Positions 1 through 5,485 of a stretch of DNA of 7,687 bases are shown here, one piece after another. The stretch spans positions 1-7,687 of the forward strand of contig CAJWLY010000071.1 of NCBI GenBank assembly GCA_913043155.1, read 5' to 3'. Numbering within the stretch: position 1 is the stretch's first letter; every line of letters begins with the position of its first letter. Source of the DNA: an uncultured Nitrospinaceae bacterium (GTDB taxonomy: Bacteria; Nitrospinota; Nitrospinia; Nitrospinales; VA-1). The translations under genes and the position numbers were made by a program. Under the pieces are notes generated by a model. The model did no database searches. It was given only the letters and a program-made list of their open reading frames with translations, and was not told where the DNA came from.

Positions 1-212
1 CTCCACCGGAACCCGTCAAAGATGCTTCAGAATTGGACCCTAAACGATACGGGTTGTCCATCCGTTACGAAAAGCAGCAGGGAATCCTACTGCCCGACCT
101 AGAAGGGATCGATACTGTGGAAAAGCAGATCGAGCTCTGCCTCAAGAAGGGAAACATCCCCAAAGACCGCCCCTACCAGATGTACCGTTTCGAAGTGGAA
201 CGATACAAATAA
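1..212 (+). CDS. AMMECR1-domain protein (AmmeMemoRadiSam protein A-like), C-terminal fragment
   Basis: The frame beginning at base 3 is open from the window edge to TAA at 210-212 and encodes about 69 residues; the N-terminus lies outside the window. The fragment contains YGLSIRYEKQQGILLPDLEG, then a segment with KQIELCLKKGNIP, and ends MYRFEVERYK. The pattern G-[IV]-LLP, followed by a helix with a C-x-K-x-G motif and a closing YRFEV strand, is typical of the end of AMMECR1-domain proteins, including protein A of the AmmeMemoRadiSam system. The family's biochemical role is poorly defined, and the Memo and radical-SAM partners cannot be looked for here. It converges on aclA with 16 bp between stop codons and no evident hairpin terminator between them. 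Family assignment rests on recognised C-terminal motifs only. Confidence 0.75.
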   Translation, partial: PPEPVKDASELDPKRYGLSIRYEKQQGILLPDLEGIDTVEKQIELCLKKGNIPKDRPYQMYRFEVERYK

Positions 213-228
213 AACCAAACGTGGCCAG

Positions 229-2943
229 TCAGCCGACGTAGGAGCATTTACTCGCGGGGGTACGGGTGTCCATGTTCTTGCCCCGAAAAGTATGGTCATC
301 GATCTCGGCGGCGCATCCGATCATTCGACCAAACAGGAACGTAGCAAAACTGGCCGTTTCGATATCCGCTTCGACCATCTCGCCCGCCTTGTACTCACTC
401 CACACCATCTTGAGCAGGATGACAGCAATAACGGCATCGATGTTCACGCAGTACACGTTCTTGCTAACTTTAGTTTTGAATAGAGCATTAACGATCGAAT
501 GGTAATAATCGAGGAACACGTTGTTGATGCCCTTGCCCTCGAAAAGTTTTCCTACGAACTCCTCGCGCGGATCAAAGTTAACGTCCTTGCCTTTGAAGAT
601 AGGGTGATTGATGCAGGGCACTTTCGCGTACTCGAGGTTGCCGATGGCTTTCTGCTCGGCTTTATAGGTCTTGTACTTATTGGCGTATTCCAGGGCCATA
701 GCGTCAAGGTCGAGACCGTGGTTCTTGTCATCCGCCGCCTTAAGGCTGGTGTCCTTGAATTGCTCAATGAGAAACGCCGCCGCCTCGTATCCGTTTCCGC
801 CATGGGCAAATCCGGTATGCGTGAGGAATCCGATAAACGCCTTATTGACCTGTACTCGGCCGGGCATTTCGGGTCCGTCGGCGCTCACCGCGCCCTTGGC
901 GCCCTGTGCCGAGATCGTTCCCGGTCCGTTGGTAATGATGAGTCCCAGCAGAACTTGGAATTCAAATAATTCGTCATCGCTTGGCTCGCGTCCCATAAGC
1001 GCAAGGAACGCGGTGCGGGTGAAACTGAATTTTGAAATCAGATCCTCCAGTTTAACGCCGCAAAGGTTGTCTTCACCATGCCTGTCGGCGGAAGCGGCAA
1101 CACCCACAATGGTGCTGTAGATGCGGGAGTGCCACGGCAAGTTAACCAGAGTATTTTTGGTGACCTTTTTGGACTTCATCCCACCCCAGCCGAGTGTGAC
1201 CCAGATGGCGGCGAACATGGCATCGGTTGAGGGCTTACCTCCCTGTTGCTTGGCAAAGTCGAGCAGGAACCTGATGAAAACCGACTTCGCACCATCACCC
1301 AGACAGGCTGACATCTTATCAGCGCAGTGATCGCTACCTGAGGCAAGTAAGGCGCCCTTGTGCGCTTCCGCGGCTTTCAGTTGTTCCGTGTAATCATGCT
1401 CACCCATAGCGTCGCTGAACTTCGTGTGCTGGAACAGTTCCACCAGCGTCTTGGCGGCATCCATCGCCGGCTCCACCATCTTTTTCCCGACGATGGCAAC
1501 CGCGGCAGAAACCACAGTATTGGGCGAATTGCCCGCCTCGCGTGAAGCCTCAGCCGCCGCTAGGGTAGCCATTCCATGCTGGTTGACATACATGTTGAGC
1601 GCGATGTTAGCGATCTTCTCACCATACTCGCATGGATACTCGTGGCACAGTGCAAACACCAGGTTGGCTTCAAAGGTTTTCTCGGACGCATCGAGGATCG
1701 AGGTCTGGTGAATTTTGGAAATCTGGGTTTTCGGGTCCATCATCGAAGCACCGCTAGCGTCCTTGAGAGTTTCCCTGCGGTACTGGGCACCTACCTGCTT
1801 TTCGAGTGCAGCGACTTGTTCGTTGTAAGGCGAAATCGCTTCGACCACGGGCAGATCGAACTCCTCTGGCAGGTTCAGACCCTGATTGTTGCCAAACCAG
1901 CACTTGAGCGACAGGCTCCCCTTGGACTTGAAGTCGGGCTCCTTGCCGTTGAGTTTCATAACCGCTGTGAGCGCCTCGGGGATGTCCGCGATATTGGTAA
2001 CCAACGCACCCTTTTTGGAGACGACGGGATTTTCTGGTGTGTAGATGCTGTCAACGCCGAAGTATTCCATGAACCACTTTTCCTTGGCTAGGGCATCGTC
2101 ACCAGACCCCGCCAGCGATCCCGCATGCCCGCAGGCCTTGGTCAAATGCGCTTTCCAGCGTCCAACCACGCAGGCAACCACAGGTTTGTCAGTTTGAATA
2201 TTATGTTCGTAGTACCCACCCGGTTCGCAGTACATGATGGCGGCCTGGGAGCGATCGTCGTTATCTAGGGCGTAGAGGAACTCTTCGGGTCCATACTGGA
2301 TATAAACGTCCTTGCCACTGGATATGGACGTGGTGGTGCCCCACCCTGCCGTTGCCAGATACACAGCGATGGTCGTCGTGAAGTTACCTGAATTGGAGAA
2401 GATGGCGACCGACCCTTTGATGAGAGACTCTTCCGGGCTGTTGCCGCCGAGCGCTCCGCCGAGGCGCACGTGATTCCATGCGTCGCCAATCCCGAGACAG
2501 TTGCCACCGAAGAGGTCCACACCATTGGTCTGGCAAATGGCGCGCATGATACGAGAGTCTCTCACTGAAACTTTCTCGGTAAGGATGATAACTTTTTTGA
2601 GGTCCGGGTTGGTGCGCACGGCTTCGGCCACCCCGTCCTTAACTCCGGCAGGTGGTAAGTAAACAACCACCGTATTGAATTTATGCCCCGCCTCCATTCC
2701 TTCTTTAATGGAATTGTAAACTGGAATTTTCCCCGTCTTGGTTGGAAGGAATTTCCCGGACTTGCCGGGTCCGGTCCCAAATACAATGTTTCCACCAGAA
2801 TAATCGTGGCTTATGGGGGTAACACCGGAGCTCTCCTTCCCAAGAATATTCAACACGACCACCCTGTCTTCCTTGGTGGCAAGCTCGCTCAGTGAATTGA
2901 TACCAACATAGTAGGGAAATTCCCCGACGCCTTGCTTATGCAT
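229..2943 (-). CDS. aclA: ATP-citrate lyase large subunit with two tandem citrate-synthase-like modules
   Basis: This 904-residue cytoplasmic protein is the CoA-ligase/lyase subunit of ATP-citrate lyase, which makes acetyl-CoA and oxaloacetate from citrate in the reductive TCA cycle. Residues about 20-335 resemble succinyl-CoA synthetase alpha: a CoA-binding loop GTGPGKSGK (56-64), GGNCLGIG (146-153), SNSGN (183-187; families usually have SRSG), E240 in CEPGG, and the swivelling phosphohistidine H273 in GHAG. Two citrate-synthase-like modules follow. Module 1 (about 376-625) has H456 in NQHG, a probable H539 and D574 in TDAM. Module 2 (about 626-904) has N672 where the first His is expected, then H780, R793, D836, R873 in GRMIG and R894 near the C-terminus. 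Usual bacterial AclA is about 610 residues with one such module. The ATG is preceded by AGGAGGTT, 43 bp after aclB. Family is clear; which module is active is inference. Confidence 0.9.
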   Translation of the reverse strand: MHKQGVGEFPYYVGINSLSELATKEDRVVVLNILGKESSGVTPISHDYSGGNIVFGTGPGKSGKFLPTKTGKIPVYNSIKEGMEAGHKFNTVVVYLPPAGVKDGVAEAVRTNPDLKKVIILTEKVSVRDSRIMRAICQTNGVDLFGGNCLGIGDAWNHVRLGGALGGNSPEESLIKGSVAIFSNSGNFTTTIAVYLATAGWGTTTSISSGKDVYIQYGPEEFLYALDNDDRSQAAIMYCEPGGYYEHNIQTDKPVVACVVGRWKAHLTKACGHAGSLAGSGDDALAKEKWFMEYFGVDSIYTPENPVVSKKGALVTNIADIPEALTAVMKLNGKEPDFKSKGSLSLKCWFGNNQGLNLPEEFDLPVVEAISPYNEQVAALEKQVGAQYRRETLKDASGASMMDPKTQISKIHQTSILDASEKTFEANLVFALCHEYPCEYGEKIANIALNMYVNQHGMATLAAAEASREAGNSPNTVVSAAVAIVGKKMVEPAMDAAKTLVELFQHTKFSDAMGEHDYTEQLKAAEAHKGALLASGSDHCADKMSACLGDGAKSVFIRFLLDFAKQQGGKPSTDAMFAAIWVTLGWGGMKSKKVTKNTLVNLPWHSRIYSTIVGVAASADRHGEDNLCGVKLEDLISKFSFTRTAFLALMGREPSDDELFEFQVLLGLIITNGPGTISAQGAKGAVSADGPEMPGRVQVNKAFIGFLTHTGFAHGGNGYEAAAFLIEQFKDTSLKAADDKNHGLDLDAMALEYANKYKTYKAEQKAIGNLEYAKVPCINHPIFKGKDVNFDPREEFVGKLFEGKGINNVFLDYYHSIVNALFKTKVSKNVYCVNIDAVIAVILLKMVWSEYKAGEMVEADIETASFATFLFGRMIGCAAEIDDHTFRGKNMDTRTPASKCSYVG

Positions 2944-2950
2944 TATCTAT

Positions 2951-2958
2951 AACCTCCT
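2951..2958 (-). promoter_or_regulatory. aclA ribosome binding site
   Basis: AGGAGGTT on the minus strand lies 7 nt before the aclA ATG (2941-2943). It is a near-ideal Shine-Dalgarno sequence and settles the start codon. It sits in the 43-bp gap after aclB, where no promoter or terminator is evident, so the two genes are probably cotranscribed but initiated independently. Confidence 0.85.
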
Positions 2959-2986
2959 GTTTACTTCGATCCGGATGAGTTAGGTT

Positions 2987-4258
2987 TTATTTAATATTCA
3001 GTTTGGCCATGATCTCTTCCTTGCCTCCGTTCATCATCCACGTGTTGATGCCCATCGCGTAGTTGATGACCTCGGACATGGCGCTATCAAACCCAAAGAA
3101 CCGATAGGGAAGCCCCAGTGACTCCAGCGTATCGCGCAGATAGCCCATACCGCGAATCAGGTTGGGGCCGCCACGCCCAACCACGACAAACAGCGGGCGG
3201 GGTCCGTGGGTCTGGAAGAACGAACGGAGCCCATCGCCTATGGCACGAAAGGTCTCATAGATATCGGTATTGTTGGCCTTACCCCCAATAATGAATAAAA
3301 CGTTGGACTGCTCGAGCCAGTACTTAAAGGTAATCTTTGAAATTTCATTCATCTTTTCATAAGGCGGGTTACCGCCAAAATCTGAAGAAATGGTCGCAGC
3401 CTCGCCAAGAAGTTCGGTGACCATGGCATTAGCCCCACCACCAAAGGTTGGTGCAGTGATACTCCCCTTGTCGTTGATGATGTAAACATCGCTTTGCCCC
3501 TGGTAGGTGCGAAGCTGGTTGATCTCCTGCTCGAATTCGGAGTAATCGGACGCAAACACGTGTGGCGGCAGGTCCAGCCGTTTCCAGGCCGGATCGTCCA
3601 GGTCAAATGCACACTTGAAGTCGCAGGCGATGGGGGCGTAGCGTCCACCCTTCCCCGGCATCATGCGGATAGGGTTAAGCTCAAGCATCGTCATCCCGTA
3701 GTTGTTATAAAGGTCCCACAATCGGGGCAGATTCTGTACTAGGGGGCTGATGATTGGCGTCGGGGCACCCAAGTCAGCCAGCGCATTGGACACATGGAAT
3801 GCTTTGAGCCCAGTCAGCGGATCAAATGGTACTACCGCAATTTTTTCCGGTGGCAACTCTTCGATATCCACCCCGCCGTGATGGGTGAGCGTCATGGCCG
3901 GGGCGCGGTAGTTGGTATTGTCAGAAATAGAAAAATAGACTTCATGGTCGGCAGGAACCGCCGCTTCGTACGTGATACCGTCAGACTTGGCCACCGCGTT
4001 GTTATGGTGGTGCTCAGCAAAGTAAAGCCTTTCCTTCTCCTTGAGCGCTGCGGTGATATTTTTGGCGCGTCCGATGAGCCCGGATTTCCCCTTTTTGCCC
4101 ACGCCTCCCTTAAATACGGGTTTGATGAAAATCTCGCCGTGCCTTTTAATCATGTCTTTAATTTCATCGACACTCAGTTCCGGACCCCGCACCTCAGAAT
4201 GAGGGTATTCCACCAAGTCCAACAACTTCCTGCCCCAAAGCATGCCGGTGATTTGCAT
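2987..4258 (-). CDS. aclB: ATP-citrate lyase small subunit (ATP-grasp, citrate-binding)
   Basis: This 423-residue cytoplasmic protein is the nucleotide- and citrate-binding partner of AclA. It uses ATP to phosphorylate the AclA histidine and activates citrate as citryl phosphate for transfer to CoA. The N-terminal half is a succinyl-CoA-synthetase-beta-like ATP-grasp fold with the IKP lysine (K46), a glycine/lysine-rich loop GGVGKKGKSG (51-60) and the metal-binding LELNP (192-196). The C-terminal half has GGGANA (273-278), GGNPP (295-299), IGGKANNTD (324-332) and GRGGPN (361-366). The last two match the citrate-binding loops of eukaryotic ATP-citrate lyase (GGSIANFTN and RRGGPN), which favours citrate over succinate specificity. 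Length is usual for the family. The ATG has an AGGAG sequence 6 nt upstream. It is first in the aclBA operon, behind a long leader. A citryl-CoA synthetase small subunit is the only near alternative. Confidence 0.93.
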   Translation of the reverse strand: MQITGMLWGRKLLDLVEYPHSEVRGPELSVDEIKDMIKRHGEIFIKPVFKGGVGKKGKSGLIGRAKNITAALKEKERLYFAEHHHNNAVAKSDGITYEAAVPADHEVYFSISDNTNYRAPAMTLTHHGGVDIEELPPEKIAVVPFDPLTGLKAFHVSNALADLGAPTPIISPLVQNLPRLWDLYNNYGMTMLELNPIRMMPGKGGRYAPIACDFKCAFDLDDPAWKRLDLPPHVFASDYSEFEQEINQLRTYQGQSDVYIINDKGSITAPTFGGGANAMVTELLGEAATISSDFGGNPPYEKMNEISKITFKYWLEQSNVLFIIGGKANNTDIYETFRAIGDGLRSFFQTHGPRPLFVVVGRGGPNLIRGMGYLRDTLESLGLPYRFFGFDSAMSEVINYAMGINTWMMNGGKEEIMAKLNIK

Positions 4259-4300
4259 TTTGATCTCCTGCCTTCCAAGTATTATTGAGTGTTATCAAAA
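4258..4300 (-). promoter_or_regulatory. aclB ribosome binding site enclosed by a 7-bp inverted repeat
   Basis: On the minus strand, AGGAG (4265-4269) lies 6 nt before the aclB ATG. TTTTGAT at 4294-4300 is perfectly complementary to ATCAAAA at 4258-4264, which spans the spacer and the A of the start codon. In the mRNA this would place the Shine-Dalgarno in a 29-nt loop and pair the start-codon edge. The match is read directly; any control of translation is inference, and an A/U-rich 7-bp stem would be weak on its own. Confidence 0.5.
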
Positions 4301-4306
4301 CGACAG

Positions 4307-4328
4307 CATAAGGCGCCCCCACCTTATG
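4307..4328 (-). repeat. inverted repeat in acl leader (7-bp arms, 8-nt loop)
   Basis: CATAAGG (4307-4313) and CCTTATG (4322-4328) are perfect complements around a C-rich loop on the + strand (G-rich in the mRNA). The GCCTT contained in the 3' side of the mRNA hairpin could instead pair with AAGGC just before the aclB Shine-Dalgarno, so two mutually exclusive foldings are possible. Confidence 0.55.
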
Positions 4329-4377
4329 AAATCAAATTGTTATGAAGACATCTAGATGACCCAAATTTTTCTTTATT

Positions 4378-4418
4378 ATTCCGATCAATTATCGGAATTC
4401 TCCTATCCGTCGATAGGA
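4378..4418 (-). repeat. two adjacent perfect inverted repeats in acl leader
   Basis: ATTCCGAT (4378-4385) pairs with ATCGGAAT (4391-4398): 8-bp arms, 5-nt loop. TCCTATC (4401-4407) pairs with GATAGGA (4412-4418): 7-bp arms, 4-nt loop. Only two bases separate them. They could be stacked RNA hairpins in the leader or a tandem DNA operator just downstream of the promoter. No U-run follows in either direction. Confidence 0.6.
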
Positions 4419-4483
4419 AACCTCACGGGAAGCATGCGCTTTTGGCGCACCCGAGCTCTACATCTGAATAGAACAGAGAGGTT
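4419..4483 (-). repeat. nested inverted repeats at the start of the acl leader
   Basis: On the minus strand, AACCTC (4483-4478) can pair with GAGGTT (4424-4419). Inside this lie CGGG/CCCG and the stem TGCGC/GCGCA (4435-4449, loop CAAAA), with a 5-nt bulge on one side. The outer helix abuts the 4401-4418 hairpin. The predicted transcription start overlaps the AACCTC arm, so this outer helix forms only if transcription starts early enough. Confidence 0.35.
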
Positions 4484-4485
4484 GT

Positions 4486-4513
4486 ATTTTAGGTGATTCC
4501 AAAATTTTGTCAA
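4486..4513 (-). promoter_or_regulatory. sigma70-type promoter for aclBA
   Basis: Read on the minus strand, TTGACA (4513-4508) is a perfect -35 box and TAAAAT (4491-4486) is a five-of-six -10 box, separated by 16 bp. It is the best promoter match seen upstream of aclB and faces it, with transcription expected to start near 4480. It lies in gene-free DNA downstream of the YkuD-like gene, which suggests that aclBA has its own promoter. Confidence 0.65.
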
Positions 4514-4692
4514 TGATTTCAACGGGCAAAATCGGGGAAATTTCCAGAGGTTTTCAGGGGACTGAAAGGGTGGAGGTTCGAGGGGCGAAAACGGAGAGAA
4601 TTGGGTCTTTCCCTGTACGGGGCGAACCTCTTTCCCAAGGCGCCGGTCACTTCACCAATAAAGACCCCGGATACCTGAATGAGATCATAGCT
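4514..4692. other. gene-free stretch between the YkuD-like gene and the acl promoter
   Basis: No supported coding region was found; the + strand reading frame that crosses here is the antisense shadow of the YkuD-like gene. The stretch is purine-rich on the + strand and contains GAGGTTCG (4573-4580) and its perfect complement CGAACCTC (4623-4630), 42 bp apart. No compact stem followed by a T-run was found, so no terminator is called for the gene upstream. Confidence 0.5.
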
Positions 4693-5367
4693 TCATTCCA
4701 GAGGACCGCCGGGTTTGCGCTGAACCTTCAGCGGTTCGCAGGCTCTCTGGATTTCTTTCAGATCCGACATGACGACGCGGGCTTTCCATTCGGCAGGCTT
4801 TTCAACAAAACGCGCGTAATAATCGTAAAGCCGCCCCATATCCCAGTTCGAAATACGCAGCGCACCCCACCCGTCCACCAGTTCCTCGAAAAGGCGATCG
4901 CTGATAAACCTTACCATTTTAGAGTTACGCGTCATTTTGGCAGCAAGCGGATAAAAATCACGTCCGTGCACAGCAAGCCCACGTTTCCCCAGTTTTGCAA
5001 ACCACCCGGACGTATCCTTCGAACGCGGCACAAACCGGAGAGCACCCCATTTAACAAAAGCGGGCGTGGGCCATCGCTCTTCTGGTAGTGGATTAGTGAT
5101 CGCATACTCTCCCTCCGGTACCTTGTTTCTCGCCAGTGACTCCAGGAAAGTATCGTCCAGGTTACCTCTCGCGTCCATCCCTAGGAAACAAACGCGGTCC
5201 AGTCGGTCTCCCTGGTCTCCCAGTGACAGGATGCCAGGAAACTCCGAGCTTCCGGTAAGGCGCAAAACAATTTCGGAACCAGACACCGTGGAAGAAATGA
5301 GCATCAGATTCAACAGGAAAAATAACTGAAAATATTTTTTCCGGACTGTTTTTACTCTAGAGTCCAT
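4693..5367 (-). CDS. secreted YkuD-fold (L,D-transpeptidase-like) protein lacking the catalytic cysteine
   Basis: This 224-residue protein starts with a basic segment and a hydrophobic stretch (about 13-27), with a likely signal-peptidase site after SSTVSG, so export is expected. The mature part follows the order of a YkuD domain: VPEGEYAI (83-90, like the family's TPxGxYxI), KWGALRF (106-112), LAVHGR (131-136, the conserved HG), and GWGALRISNWDMGRLY (166-181), which lines up with the family's S-x-GC-[IV]-R-[ML] catalytic signature. At the nucleophile position is Ala169, not Cys. Active L,D-transpeptidases cross-link peptidoglycan or attach proteins to it through that Cys, so this protein is probably non-catalytic, perhaps a binding or structural relative. 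Its ATG has no strong Shine-Dalgarno; the start was kept because it gives a complete signal peptide. It follows the protease gene by 118 bp on the same strand. The family call rests on motifs only. Confidence 0.6.
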   Translation of the reverse strand: MDSRVKTVRKKYFQLFFLLNLMLISSTVSGSEIVLRLTGSSEFPGILSLGDQGDRLDRVCFLGMDARGNLDDTFLESLARNKVPEGEYAITNPLPEERWPTPAFVKWGALRFVPRSKDTSGWFAKLGKRGLAVHGRDFYPLAAKMTRNSKMVRFISDRLFEELVDGWGALRISNWDMGRLYDYYARFVEKPAEWKARVVMSDLKEIQRACEPLKVQRKPGGPLE

Positions 5368-5381
5368 AAAAGTTCTATCTA

Positions 5382-5417
5382 CCGGAATGATATTATTTTC
5401 AAAATAGATATTCCCGG
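5382..5417. repeat. imperfect inverted repeat just upstream of the YkuD-like gene
   Basis: CCGGAAT-x-x-x-x-x-TATTTT (5382-5399) is mirrored by AAAATA-x-x-x-ATTCCCGG (5401-5417) around a central C. The outer CCGG/CCGG and inner TATTTT/AAAATA arms match perfectly, with an internal mismatch region between them. It ends 14 bp before the ATG at 5365-5367. It could be an operator or an intercistronic hairpin that trims the transcript from the protease gene. It lacks a clean T-run, so a terminator is not called. Confidence 0.4.
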
Positions 5418-5485
5418 CGCATTCGTACTAATCCTAAACCAGAAATCCTTCTATGAGCTCGAGATGGCACAGCAGGAGATCCTGT

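Larger units (their letters stand above)
4259..4480 (-). promoter_or_regulatory. long repeat-rich 5' leader of the aclBA operon
   Basis: About 220 nt separate the predicted transcription start (near 4480) from the aclB ATG, with no convincing small ORF. The leader contains several inverted repeats: TGCGC/GCGCA (4435-4449) nested inside CGGG/CCCG, AACCTC/GAGGTT (4419-4424 with 4478-4483), TCCTATC/GATAGGA (4401-4418), ATTCCGAT/ATCGGAAT (4378-4398), the palindrome CATCTAGATG (4349-4358), CATAAGG/CCTTATG (4307-4328), and the pairing around the aclB ribosome binding site. None is followed by a clear U-run, so no intrinsic terminator is called. The density suggests a structured RNA or a set of protein operators. 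No known riboswitch class is recognised. Confidence 0.45.

Noticed and set aside
499..969. 156-codon + strand open frame over the aclA 3' region
   Set aside because: It is antisense to the well-supported aclA frame, lacks a ribosome binding site and shows no recognisable domain.
2987..4258. aclBA as succinyl-CoA synthetase (sucCD)
   Set aside because: AclB has the ATP-citrate lyase citrate-loop patterns (IGGKANNTD, GRGGPN), and its partner carries citrate-synthase-like modules that SucD lacks.
4378..4418. Intrinsic terminator in the acl leader
   Set aside because: The hairpins are A/T-rich or modest and are not followed by a U-run in either direction.
4507..5088. 193-codon + strand open frame spanning the gap and the YkuD-like gene
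   Set aside because: It overlaps the acl promoter and the YkuD-like gene in antisense, has no ribosome binding site, and its low-complexity basic composition reads as noise. The opposite strand has a signal peptide and ordered motifs.
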